A stretch of 10,298 nucleotides of DNA from Lysobacterales bacterium CG02_land_8_20_14_3_00_62_12 (GCA_002785585.1 PEUI01000235.1:1-10298), one strand, 5' to 3'. Positions 1-7,460 are shown, numbered from the stretch's first letter. Notes: generated from the sequence alone by a model not told the origin. A program made the numbers and translations.

Positions 1-2
1 CG

Positions 3-218
3 CTGGCCCGCGCTTTTGTTACCGCTCCGGCGCTGCTGTTTGCCGATGAGCCGACCGGCAATCTGGATACCGAAACCGGCGCGGCGATCATCGATCGCTT
101 GTTTGCGCTCAATCAGCAACACGGCACTACGCTGGTGTTGGTGACGCACGATGAAAAACTGGCGGCGCGCTGTGATCGCGCCTTGCTGCTCCGCGCCGGT
201 CGACTGGTGAGCGAGTGA
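3..218 (+). CDS. ybbA: ABC transporter ATP-binding protein, YbbA/LolD type (C-terminal fragment)
   Basis: This is the last 71 residues of an ABC ATPase whose start lies outside the window. The visible part holds the Walker B motif with its catalytic glutamate and the D-loop (LLFADEPTGNLD), followed about 30 residues later by the H-loop (LVLVTHD). The wording ADEPTGNLD is typical of the MacB/LolD/YbbA/FtsE branch, which powers FtsX-type permeases. The Walker A and signature motifs are upstream and cannot be checked. The stop codon overlaps the start of the permease gene, so the two are almost certainly translated together and form one inner-membrane complex. Assignment to YbbA rather than LolD rests on the YbbP-like partner. 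The substrate is not known from the sequence. Confidence 0.9.
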   Translation: MARAFVTAPALLFADEPTGNLDTETGAAIIDRLFALNQQHGTTLVLVTHDEKLAARCDRALLLRAGRLVSE

Positions 219-2719
219 TGCGCACGCTGGCGATGGCTTGGCGATTGCTGCGCCGTGACTTGGCGGCGGGCGAGGTGCGGGTGTTGCTGGCGGCGTTGCT
301 GCTGGCGGTGACGGTGGTGACCGCGGTCGGCTTCATCACGGATCGTGCCGAGCGGGCGTTGGCGTTGCAGGCCAACCGCTTGCTCGGCGGTGATGCCGCC
401 CTGCGTGCCGATACCGCCATTGGCGCGGCACCGCGCGCGCTGGCGCAGCGGCTGGGGCTGCGCAGCACCGAGGTTTGGTCGTTCCCGAGCATGCTACGCC
501 ACGGCGAGCAGTGGCAACTGGCCGAGATCCGCGCGCTCGATCAGGGCTATCCGCTGCGCGGGCATTACCGGCTGCTGGGCGCCGATCAAGTCAGTGAAGT
601 GGCTGCCAGCACGATCCCAGCACCGGGCACGGCGTGGTTGACGCGGGCCGGCGCGCAGGCGCTCGGACTCGGGGTCGGCGATGCGCTCAAGATCGGCTAT
701 CGGCCGCTGCGCGTTGCGGCTTTGGTGGCGCAGGAGCCGGATGCCGCGCTGGACTATTTCAATGTCGCGCCGCGGCTGTTCGTCAATCTGCAGGATCTGC
801 CGGCGACCGGTTTGATCCAGCCAGGCAGCCGCATCAGTTATCGTTTTGTGGTGGCCGGCGAGGCCGGCGCGGTGGCGCGTTTTGCCGAGGCGACGCGCCG
901 CCATCTCGGGCGCGGTCAGCGACTGGAAACCATCGACGATGCCCGCCCGGAGCTTCGCTCGGCGCTCGATCGCGCCGACCGTTTTCTGGGCTTGGCGGCG
1001 TTGCTCAGCGTGGTGCTCGCCGCCATCGCTGTGGCGATGGCGGCGCGACGGCACGCGGCGCGCCACCTCGATAGTTGCGCCGTCATGCGTTGCCTTGGCG
1101 CCAGTCAGCGCCACATCGCGACGATTTATCTGGCGGAGCTCGGCTGGCTCGGTGTGATCGCCAGCGTGGTCGGTGTCGGGCTGGCGTTTGTCTTGCAGAG
1201 TTTGTTCGGCCATGGCTTGGCGCGCTTGCTGGGGTTGGCGATTCCGCCACCGGGCTGGCTGCCGGTGGTGGCCGGTTTTGCGGTCGGGGTAATCGTGCTG
1301 ATCACCTTTGCGTTGCCGCCGGTGCTGGCCTTGCGGCGGGTGTCGGCGCTGCGCGTGTTGCGCCGCGACTTGGCGGTCGTCGAGCCGAGTGCGTGGTTGC
1401 TGGGCCTCACCGGCTTGTCCGGATTGGCTGCCCTGCTTTGGTGGAAGGCCGGTTCCGCCGTGCTCGCCAGCGCGTTGTTGATCGGCATCGTCGGCACCTT
1501 GCTGGTGCTCGCGGCGATGGCGGCGCTGCTGGTGTGGTCGTTGCGGCGGCTGCGCCAGCACCTGCGCGGACCTTGGCGCTATGGCCTGGCCAATGTCGGT
1601 CGCCGCGCCTTGGCCAGTGCCGCGCAGATCGCCGCGCTCGGCTTGGGGCTGATGGTGATCTTGCTGCTGACGCTGGTGCGCACCGATCTGTTGGATCGCT
1701 GGCAGCGCGCGATTCCGGCCGATGCGCCGAATCGATTCATCGTCAATGTGCAGCCCGAGCAAGTGCCGCTGGTGCGGGATTTTCTGCGGATCGGCGGGGT
1801 TCGCGCCCCGGTGTTGTATCCGATGGTCCGCGCGCGCTTGCTCGAAGTGAACGGACAAACCGTCAGCGCTGCCGACTATGCCGCCAACGGCGAGCGCGCC
1901 GAGCGGGTGGTGGAGCGCGAGTTCAACCTCAGCAGCAGCGCCAGTTATCGGCCGGCGGATAACCAGATCGTGGCCGGTCAATGGTGGCCGGAGACCGGTC
2001 CAACGCGCGATGAGATTTCGGTCGAGCAGGGCCTGGCGGCGGCGCTGGGTTGGCGGCTGGGTGACCGCGTTGCTTTCGCGATTGCCGGGCAGCGGTTCGA
2101 AGCGCGCATCAGCAGTTTGCGCAAGGTCGATTGGGAAAGTTTTCAGCCCAACTTTTTTGTCGTCGCCGCCCCCGGCGCATTGGCCGACTACGCCGCGAGC
2201 TACCTCACCGCGCTGCGGCTGCCCAGCGCCAATCCGCAGCTCGCCAACCAGTTGCTGGCCAAATTTCCCAATCTGACGGTGATCGATGTCGATGCCGTGC
2301 TCAAGCAGGTGCGGGCGACCGCCGATCAAGTGGCGATCGTGGTTGAAGGCGTTTTCTATTTCACCCTGGTGGCCGGTTTGCTGGTGTTGCTCGCTGCGGT
2401 CAGCGCGACCCAGGACGAGCGCTTGCTGGAAGGCGCGGTAATGCGCGCGCTCGGTGCCAGCACGCGCCAATTGCGTTGCGGGCACGCGGCGGAATTCATT
2501 GCCATCGGTGGCCTCGCCGGGTTGACGGCGGCGATCGCCGCGACGCTGTTATCCGGGGTGATCGCCGAGCGTGTGTTCAACTTGCCGTGGTCGCCCGATT
2601 GGCGGCTCGCGGCGCTGGCCGCTGGGCTTGGCACCTTGCTGGTGACCGTCACCGGCTTGTTGGCGACCCGCCGTGTGCAACGCACGCCGCCGAGCAGTTT
2701 GTTGCGGGGACTCTGCTGA
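218..2719 (+). CDS. ybbP: FtsX-type ABC transporter permease, YbbP family
   Basis: This is a large inner-membrane permease of 833 residues (834 if the GTG at 215 is used), close to E. coli YbbP at about 804. I see ten hydrophobic segments, numbered from the GTG start: about 23-41, 257-276, 308-330, 347-373, 394-410, 415-441, 466-488, 711-731, 760-783 and 797-817. Large soluble domains lie between helices 1 and 2 and between helices 7 and 8, as expected for a duplicated FtsX fold with periplasmic domains. Each half has a likely cytoplasmic coupling helix of the same type, AVMRCLGASQRHI (289-301) and AVMRALGASTRQL (741-753), which should contact the ATPase. The family is annotated in COG as linked to lysophospholipase L1 because it neighbours tesA in E. 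coli. No tesA is seen here, and the real substrate is not established. ATG 218 overlaps the ATPase stop by one base. The GTG at 215 would give a four-base overlap and is equally possible. Confidence 0.93.
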   Translation: MRTLAMAWRLLRRDLAAGEVRVLLAALLLAVTVVTAVGFITDRAERALALQANRLLGGDAALRADTAIGAAPRALAQRLGLRSTEVWSFPSMLRHGEQWQLAEIRALDQGYPLRGHYRLLGADQVSEVAASTIPAPGTAWLTRAGAQALGLGVGDALKIGYRPLRVAALVAQEPDAALDYFNVAPRLFVNLQDLPATGLIQPGSRISYRFVVAGEAGAVARFAEATRRHLGRGQRLETIDDARPELRSALDRADRFLGLAALLSVVLAAIAVAMAARRHAARHLDSCAVMRCLGASQRHIATIYLAELGWLGVIASVVGVGLAFVLQSLFGHGLARLLGLAIPPPGWLPVVAGFAVGVIVLITFALPPVLALRRVSALRVLRRDLAVVEPSAWLLGLTGLSGLAALLWWKAGSAVLASALLIGIVGTLLVLAAMAALLVWSLRRLRQHLRGPWRYGLANVGRRALASAAQIAALGLGLMVILLLTLVRTDLLDRWQRAIPADAPNRFIVNVQPEQVPLVRDFLRIGGVRAPVLYPMVRARLLEVNGQTVSAADYAANGERAERVVEREFNLSSSASYRPADNQIVAGQWWPETGPTRDEISVEQGLAAALGWRLGDRVAFAIAGQRFEARISSLRKVDWESFQPNFFVVAAPGALADYAASYLTALRLPSANPQLANQLLAKFPNLTVIDVDAVLKQVRATADQVAIVVEGVFYFTLVAGLLVLLAAVSATQDERLLEGAVMRALGASTRQLRCGHAAEFIAIGGLAGLTAAIAATLLSGVIAERVFNLPWSPDWRLAALAAGLGTLLVTVTGLLATRRVQRTPPSSLLRGLC

Positions 2720-2836
2720 TGGCGCGGCGGATTTGGCAGGCGCTGGCAGCAGTTGCCGCTGATCGCTTGCTGTCGATGCCGATAACGCCGAAGATCGGCC
2801 ACCCGCCACTTTGCCGAAACCGCCACCGGAGTCACC
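2720..2836. other. Intergenic region between ybbP and the ArsC-like gene
   Basis: These 117 bases separate two genes on the same strand. An ATG overlaps the ybbP stop, but the frame it opens continues through both following genes without resembling any protein, so I do not call it. I found no convincing promoter with both boxes, no hairpin with a U tract and no repeat. A GGAG at 2828-2831 is the ribosome binding site of the downstream gene. The ArsC-like gene may be cotranscribed with ybbP or have its own promoter; the sequence does not decide. Confidence 0.5.
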
Positions 2837-3202
2837 ATGCGCGCCAACGATCAGCCGCCGGTCGAGATGTTTGGACTGGAGCACTGCGATACCTGCAAAA
2901 AAGCCCGCAAGTGGTTGGCGACGGCGGGCATCGCAGTTCGCTTCAGCGACTACCGCCAGCAACCGATTGCCGGCGAGCAGCTCAAGGCCTGGGGCACCGA
3001 GCTCGGTTGGGAAGCGTTGGTCAATCGCAGTGGCACCACCTGGCGCAACTTGTTGCCGCAGCGCCAGCATCCCGGCACCGCCGCCGAATACGTGTTGCTG
3101 GTGCGCGAAAACCCGAGCTTGCTGCGGCGGCCGATCCTGCTGGTCGATGGCAAGGTGACCTTGGGTTTCAGCCACGGCCTGTACGAGAAATTGTTTGCCT
3201 GA
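2837..3202 (+). CDS. yffB: ArsC/YffB/Spx-family thioredoxin-fold protein
   Basis: This 121-residue protein has the length and pattern of the ArsC-like family (E. coli YffB is 118). After the first beta strand comes CDTCKKARKWL, with Cys17 and Cys20 forming a CxxC pair. Then come the family blocks LVNRSGTTWRNL (61-72) and LLRRPILLVDGK (95-106), the latter carrying the conserved arginine-proline before a beta strand, and GFSHGLYEKLF near the end. True arsenate reductases and Spx regulators share this fold. As I recall it, E. coli YffB has CDTI at the active site, so the second cysteine here makes a disulfide redox switch possible. Activity cannot be assigned: it may be a glutathione-dependent thiol reductase, and it need not act on arsenate. 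No arsR, arsB or other ars gene is adjacent. GGAG five bases before the ATG supports this start, although Met11 is an in-frame alternative. The gene ends 11 bases from the convergent ffh. Confidence 0.88.
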   Translation: MRANDQPPVEMFGLEHCDTCKKARKWLATAGIAVRFSDYRQQPIAGEQLKAWGTELGWEALVNRSGTTWRNLLPQRQHPGTAAEYVLLVRENPSLLRRPILLVDGKVTLGFSHGLYEKLFA

Positions 3203-3213
3203 GCGCGGCGGCG

Positions 3214-4593
3214 CTAACGCGGCATCATTCCGCCCGGACCGATGCCGCCCGGACCCATCAGCCCCTTCATTTGCCGCATCAATCCCTTGATGCCACCGCC
3301 AGCGAGTTTGGCCATCATCTTTTCCATCTGCTGGTACTGCTTGAGCAGACGATTGATATCCGCCGGTTCGGTGCCGGAGCCCTTGGCGATGCGCAGTTTG
3401 CGGGAACCCTTGAGCAAGTCCGGGAAGCGGCGTTCTTTTTTGGTCATCGAGTTGATGATCGCGATCATCCGATCGACATCGCGATTATTGACCTTGTCTT
3501 TCATCTGGGCTGGCACTTGCGCCATGCCGGGGAGCTTGTCCATCAGCCCACTCAAACCGCCCATGTTTTGCATCTGCTGCAATTGTTCGCGCATGTCGGC
3601 CAGATCAAAGCGCTTGCCCTTGATCATTTTTTCGGCGAGCTTGGCGGCCTTTTCCTGATCGACTTTCTGCTCGACGGCTTCGACCAGGGACAGCACATCG
3701 CCCATGTCGAGAATGCGTGCCGCGGCGCGATCCGGGTGAAACAGATCGAGCGCGTCGGGCTTCTCCCCGGAGCCGACAAACTTGATCGGCCGCCCGGTCA
3801 GGTAGCGTACCGACAGCGCCGCGCCGCCGCGGGCATCGCCATCGGTCTTGGTCAGGATCACCCCGGTCAGCGGCAGCGCCGTGCTGAACGCTTTGGCGGT
3901 GTTGGCGGCGTCCTGTCCGGTCATCGCATCGACTACGAACAGGGTTTCGATCGGCGCCAACACCTGATGCAGAGAAACGATCTCCTCCATCATCGCCGCA
4001 TCCACCGCCAGCCGGCCGGCAGTATCGACAATCAGCACATCGGCGTAGGCGAGCCGCGCCGCTTTCAGCGCGCGCTCGGCGATGCTGACCGGCGCCTCAC
4101 CCTGCTCGCTGGGATGAAACAAGGCACCGACCTGGCCGGCCAAGGTACGCAACTGCTCGATCGCCGCCGGTCGGTAGACATCGGTCGAAACCACCATCAC
4201 TTTTTTCTTGCGTCGTTCCTGCAGATGTTTGGCCAGTTTGGCGACGCTGGTGGTTTTGCCAGCGCCCTGCAAACCCGCCAGCAGAATGACGGCGGGCGCC
4301 GGGCAATTGAGATTGAGTTCGGCATTGGCGGTGCCCATCACCGAGGTCAATTCCTGCTGCACGACTTTGACCAGCGCCTGCCCCGGCGCCAGGCTTTTGA
4401 GCACGTCCTGGCCGATCGCGCGCACCTTGATGCGCTCGATCAAGGCTTGCACCACCGGCAGCGCGACATCGGCTTCGAGCAGGGCGATGCGCACTTCGCG
4501 GGTGGCCTCGCGGATGTTTTCTTCGGTCAGCCGGGCACGACCGCGCAGGCGTTGAATGGTGCTGGATAGGCGCGAACTCAAAGATTCGAACAT
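3214..4593 (-). CDS. ffh: Signal recognition particle GTPase Ffh (SRP54)
   Basis: Ffh binds 4.5S RNA and the signal sequences of nascent inner-membrane proteins, and delivers ribosomes to the receptor FtsY. The 459-residue product is of normal length (E. coli 453). The N-terminal helical bundle covers about 1-95. The GTPase domain follows with P-loop GLQGAGKTT (107-115), DVYRPAA (138-144), DTAGR (190-194) and TKTDGDARGG (248-257). The methionine-rich M domain starts near 297, and its RNA-binding helix region is around 397-420 (GSRKLRIAKGSGTEPADIN). The tail from about 432 is rich in glycine and methionine (GLMGPGGIGPGGMMPR). The start matches the family N-terminus MFESLSSRL. No clear Shine-Dalgarno sequence precedes it; the 25 bases before the ATG are mostly pyrimidine. 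The gene diverges from fumC and converges on the ArsC-like gene. Confidence 0.99.
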   Translation of the reverse strand: MFESLSSRLSSTIQRLRGRARLTEENIREATREVRIALLEADVALPVVQALIERIKVRAIGQDVLKSLAPGQALVKVVQQELTSVMGTANAELNLNCPAPAVILLAGLQGAGKTTSVAKLAKHLQERRKKKVMVVSTDVYRPAAIEQLRTLAGQVGALFHPSEQGEAPVSIAERALKAARLAYADVLIVDTAGRLAVDAAMMEEIVSLHQVLAPIETLFVVDAMTGQDAANTAKAFSTALPLTGVILTKTDGDARGGAALSVRYLTGRPIKFVGSGEKPDALDLFHPDRAAARILDMGDVLSLVEAVEQKVDQEKAAKLAEKMIKGKRFDLADMREQLQQMQNMGGLSGLMDKLPGMAQVPAQMKDKVNNRDVDRMIAIINSMTKKERRFPDLLKGSRKLRIAKGSGTEPADINRLLKQYQQMEKMMAKLAGGGIKGLMRQMKGLMGPGGIGPGGMMPR

Positions 4594-4802
4594 GAGCTTG
4601 AGGCAACCGCGGGCAAAGGGGCGCGGAGTATAGCCGAGCGGCCGCGGCGACCGCCGACCGACGCCATGGCGGCAGCGGCAGCGGGCGCCCGCCGGTGCCC
4701 GACGCGCGCGACTTGCATCCGCATTTTCGCCTGGTTAGCCTGACCACCAGATCGGCATTTGCCGGATGCATCGGCGGGGCCGGCCCACCCGAGGCAACGA
4801 CC
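4594..4802. promoter_or_regulatory. Divergent intergenic region, ffh / fumC
   Basis: These 209 bases separate the two start codons and must hold both promoters unless one lies inside a gene. For ffh a good -10 hexamer is visible (listed separately). For fumC the GAGG at 4791-4794 is a well-placed ribosome binding site, but no strong promoter is visible. A short inverted repeat CGGCA-TT-TGCCG lies at about 4753-4764; it is too small to call an operator. The frame upstream of fumC stays open back to an ATG at 4695, which reflects high GC content and not a longer protein. Confidence 0.6.
4627..4632 (-). promoter_or_regulatory. Probable -10 box of the ffh promoter
   Basis: Read on the minus strand this is TATACT, five of six matches to the sigma-70 consensus, within the sequence GGCTATACTCCGCG. 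It would start transcription near 4620 and leave a leader of about 27 bases before the ffh ATG. The -35 position, 17 bases upstream, is GC-rich and has no clear match, so the call rests on the -10 box and its spacing to the gene. Confidence 0.45.
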
Positions 4803-6200
4803 ATGAACACGCGGCTGGAAAACGATTCGTTTGGCGCCATCGAAGTTCCGGTGGAGCGCTTGTGGGGCGCGCAGACGCAGCGTTCGCTGCATTTTTTTCA
4901 GATCTCCAGCGAACGCATGGCGCCGGAGCTGATCCGCGCCCTGGTCGAAGTCAAACGCGCCGCCGCCACCGTCAATGGCGAACTCGGGCTGCTGGCTGCG
5001 GACCAGGCCACGGCGATCATTGCTGCCGCCGACGAAGTGTTGGCGGGGCAACACGGCGACGAGTTTCCGCTGTCGGTGTGGCAGACCGGGTCGGGCACGC
5101 AGACCAATATGAACGTCAACGAGGTGCTGGCCAATCGTGCTTCGGAATGGCTCGGTGGTGAGCGTGGCCCAGCCCGTCGCGTGCATCCAAACGATGCGGT
5201 GAACTTGGGGCAATCCTCCAACGACGTGTTTCCGACCGCCATGCATCTGGCCGGGCTCGGACTGCTCAACGGATCCTTGCTGCCGGCGTTGCTGCAACTG
5301 CGGCAAACCCTGGAGCAAAAGGCGCTCGACTTTGGCGATGTCATCAAGATCGGTCGCACCCATTTGCAGGACGCCACGCCGTTGACGCTGGGCCAGGAGT
5401 TCTCCGGCTACGCGGCGCAACTCTGGCACGCCGAGCTGTCGCTGCACGCCAGCTTGCCGGCCCTGTGCGAGCTGGCGCTGGGCGGCACGGCGGTCGGCAC
5501 CGGGTTGAACACCCACCCCGAGTTTGCGCTGCGGGCGGCGGCCGAACTTGGCCGCCGCTACGCGCTGCCGCTGCAAAGCGCGGCCAACAAGTTCGCGGCG
5601 TTGGCGGCGCACGACGCCATCGTCTCGACCCATGGTGCCCTGAAGACGCTGGCGACAGCGCTGATGAAAATCGCCAACGACCTCCGCTGGATGGCTTCCG
5701 GACCGCGCTCGGGGCTGGGTGAAATTCGGCTTCCGGAAAATGAGCCCGGCAGTTCGATCATGCCCGGCAAAGTCAATCCGACCCAATGCGAGGCGCTGAC
5801 CATGCTCTGCTGCCAAGTGCTCGGCAACGATGTCGCCATCGGCATCGGTGCGGCTTCCGGCAACTTTGAATTGAACGTCTACAAACCGCTGATCGCGCAC
5901 AATTTCCTGCAAAGCCTGCGCCTGCTCGGCGATGGCATGCGCAGTTTCGATCAACACTGCGTGCGCGGCATCGAAGCCAACCGCGAGCGCATCCAGCAAC
6001 TGCTCGAACACTCGCTGATGCTGGTTACCGCATTGACCCCGCACATCGGCTATGACCACGCCGCCGCCATCGCCAAGCGCGCCGCCAGCGATGGCAGCAG
6101 CCTGCGCGCCGCCGCGCTGGCATCGGGCCTGGTCAGCCATGCGCAATTCGATCTTTGGGTGCAGCCATCGTCGATGGTGCACCCGCCGAGCGGCAAGTAG
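4803..6200 (+). CDS. fumC: Class II fumarate hydratase FumC
   Basis: FumC is the iron-independent, oxygen-stable fumarase of the TCA cycle, a cytoplasmic homotetramer converting fumarate and malate. The 465-residue product is nearly the length of E. coli FumC (467) and keeps its numbering at key sites. SGTQTNMNVNE (97-107) and SSN (138-140) bind substrate. RTHLQDATP contains His188, long discussed as a catalytic residue. The superfamily signature GSSIMPGKVNP (316-326) carries Ser318, the catalytic base on the mobile loop. I chose the ATG at 4803 because MNTRLENDSFGAIEVP matches the family N-terminus and GAGG lies eight bases upstream; the in-frame ATG at 4695 would add 36 non-homologous residues. 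The signature is shared with aspartase and argininosuccinate lyase, but overall similarity and GAIEVPVERLWGAQTQRS near the N-terminus point to fumarase. The gene ends 24 bases from the convergent dinB stop. Confidence 0.98.
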   Translation: MNTRLENDSFGAIEVPVERLWGAQTQRSLHFFQISSERMAPELIRALVEVKRAAATVNGELGLLAADQATAIIAAADEVLAGQHGDEFPLSVWQTGSGTQTNMNVNEVLANRASEWLGGERGPARRVHPNDAVNLGQSSNDVFPTAMHLAGLGLLNGSLLPALLQLRQTLEQKALDFGDVIKIGRTHLQDATPLTLGQEFSGYAAQLWHAELSLHASLPALCELALGGTAVGTGLNTHPEFALRAAAELGRRYALPLQSAANKFAALAAHDAIVSTHGALKTLATALMKIANDLRWMASGPRSGLGEIRLPENEPGSSIMPGKVNPTQCEALTMLCCQVLGNDVAIGIGAASGNFELNVYKPLIAHNFLQSLRLLGDGMRSFDQHCVRGIEANRERIQQLLEHSLMLVTALTPHIGYDHAAAIAKRAASDGSSLRAAALASGLVSHAQFDLWVQPSSMVHPPSGK

Positions 6201-6224
6201 CGCCGCGTCTTGTTTCGAGCTGGA

Positions 6225-7391
6225 TCAGTCTTCCCGCGCTGACAGCGATCGCGCGCGTTTGAGCGTGCCGGCGCCAAAACGGCGGTTGAGCGCATCGGCG
6301 ATGCGGTCTTGGTCCTGACCCAGGGCGTCGCCGAACCAGGACGCTGGCGCTGGCGCCGCCGATAGGTAAGCGAGCGACACCCCGAGCAAGCGCAAGGCCG
6401 GATCGGCGCGGCCTTGCCACCAGACCTGCAGCAGACGATCGGCGGTCGCGTACAACTGTTGGGTGGCGTTGGCGGGTTCGTCCCAACGGCACTGTCGGGT
6501 CTCGGTCACAAACGGCGGCGAGCGCAACTTGATCGTCAACACGCGGCCGCTGATGCCGTGTCGGCGCGCCCGTTCGGAAACCTTTTCGCACAGTTTCAGC
6601 AGCCAGGCGCGCACCTCGGACAACGCCCGCAAGTCGGCACTGAAGGTGGTTTCGGCGCCCATGGATTTTTCTTCGCGATCGGCGATCACCGGCCGCGCAT
6701 CGACGCCGTTGGCGAGATCCTGAAGCAAGCGGTGTTGATTGCCGACCACCCGCGCCAGCGCGCTGGCCGAGGCCAGGCGCAGGTCAACGATGCGCCGATA
6801 ACCGGCGGCTTCGAGTTTCTGCGCTGTGACTTTGCCGACCGTCCACAGCCTGCCCACCGACAACGGGTCGAGCACGGTCTGCCGATTGGCCTCGGTGATC
6901 TCGAACAGGCCATCGGGCTTGCCGAGTTCGGTCGCCAGTTTGGCCAACCACTTGTTGTGCGATACCCCGACCGAGCAGGCCAGTCCGGTCACTTCGCGCA
7001 CCCGTTGTTTGATCTTGGCGGCGATCGCGAGTGGTGTGCCCAGCAGGCGCTGGCTGGCGGTCACATCGAGAAACGCCTCATCCAAACTCAAGCCCTCGAC
7101 CAGCGGCGTGGCGTCGTTGAACAGCGCAAACACCGCGCGCGATACCTCGGCGTAGCGCGCCATCCTGGGCTTGACCAAAATCGCCTGCGGGCACAGCCGT
7201 CGCGCCGCCGCCATCGGCAGCGCCGAATGCACACCAAAGCGGCGCGCTTCATAGCTGCAGGTGGCGACCACGCCACGGCTACCCAATCCGCCGACGATCA
7301 GCGGCAATCCGCGCCACTGCGGAAAATCGTGCTGCTCGACCGATGCGTAAAACGCATCCATATCGACATGCAGAATGGCGCGGAGATTCAT
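6225..7391 (-). CDS. dinB: DNA polymerase IV (Y-family, DinB)
   Basis: Pol IV is an error-prone translesion polymerase that bypasses minor-groove N2-dG lesions and normally needs the beta sliding clamp. The 388-residue product carries the Y-family catalytic motifs: HVDMDAFYASVEQ (8-20, metal ligand Asp10, probable steric-gate Tyr15) and LSLDEAFLD (101-109, Asp104/Glu105). The thumb follows, with SVGVSHNKWLAKLA (140-153) and the helix-hairpin-helix region VGKVTAQKLEAAGY (185-198). The little finger starts near EKSMGAETTF (241-250). It is longer than E. coli DinB (351), with a tail after about 340. The usual C-terminal clamp motif (QLVLGL in E. coli, QLxLF elsewhere) is not evident; the nearest candidate is APASWFGD at 348-355. 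The start at 7391 gives the family N-terminus; the frame is open to 7445 but the added residues look like intergenic sequence. No Shine-Dalgarno sequence or LexA box is visible upstream. Confidence 0.97.
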   Translation of the reverse strand: MNLRAILHVDMDAFYASVEQHDFPQWRGLPLIVGGLGSRGVVATCSYEARRFGVHSALPMAAARRLCPQAILVKPRMARYAEVSRAVFALFNDATPLVEGLSLDEAFLDVTASQRLLGTPLAIAAKIKQRVREVTGLACSVGVSHNKWLAKLATELGKPDGLFEITEANRQTVLDPLSVGRLWTVGKVTAQKLEAAGYRRIVDLRLASASALARVVGNQHRLLQDLANGVDARPVIADREEKSMGAETTFSADLRALSEVRAWLLKLCEKVSERARRHGISGRVLTIKLRSPPFVTETRQCRWDEPANATQQLYATADRLLQVWWQGRADPALRLLGVSLAYLSAAPAPASWFGDALGQDQDRIADALNRRFGAGTLKRARSLSARED

Positions 7392-7418
7392 CGGGAGTCG
7401 AGGACGAAGCGATAGCGG

Positions 7419-7424
7419 ATTGTA
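7419..7424 (-). promoter_or_regulatory. Candidate -10 box for dinB
   Basis: On the minus strand this reads TACAAT, five of six matches to the sigma-70 -10 consensus, about 27 bases before the dinB ATG. The -35 region at 17-18 base spacing falls inside the palindrome and matches poorly (TGGATG at 18). The call rests mainly on the hexamer and its position. Confidence 0.35.
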
Positions 7425-7451
7425 GGGTGGATAAGTACCGCGCATCCACCG
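7419..7451. repeat. Palindromic intergenic repeat, GTAGGGTGGAT...ATCCACC type
   Basis: GGTGGAT (7426-7432) and ATCCACC (7444-7450) form a perfect seven-base inverted repeat around an 11-base centre. The flank on the left, ATTGTAGG, together with the palindrome resembles the GTAGGGTGGAT/GGGT...ACCC/ATCCACC class of short dispersed repeats that I recall from many proteobacterial intergenic regions. Only one copy is in this window, so dispersal cannot be shown from the sequence, and the outer limits are approximate. Confidence 0.6.
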
Positions 7452-7460
7452 ATCAACCGC

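Larger units (their letters stand above)
7392..7460. promoter_or_regulatory. lysS-dinB intergenic region
   Basis: These 69 bases lie between the lysS stop and the dinB start, both on the minus strand. They contain a palindromic repeat and an overlapping -10-like hexamer, listed separately. I see no LexA-type operator (no CTG-N10-CAG), and no U tract follows the hairpin in the minus-strand direction, so it is not a standard intrinsic terminator for lysS. Confidence 0.6.

Noticed and set aside
494..2485. A 663-codon open frame on the minus strand opposite ybbP, and similar long frames opposite ffh (2476-4569), fumC (4578-6182), dinB (6414-7415), lysS (7920-9002) and prfB (8731-10191).
   Set aside because: Each lies antisense to a certain gene and its product is rich in Arg, Gln, His, Ala and Gly with no recognisable domain. 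High GC content at third codon positions removes stops from the opposite strand and explains them.
2719..2836. An ATG overlapping the ybbP stop (TGATG arrangement) that could begin a translationally coupled gene.
   Set aside because: The frame passes straight through the ArsC-like gene and antisense to ffh without protein-like features. The start is best explained by chance.
4713..4741. TTGCAT, 17 bases, TAGCCT as a fumC promoter.
   Set aside because: The spacing is ideal, but each box matches only about three of six consensus bases, which is little better than chance.
4695..4802. N-terminal extension of FumC by 36 residues.
   Set aside because: Family alignment from memory and the GAGG at 4791-4794 both favour the ATG at 4803.
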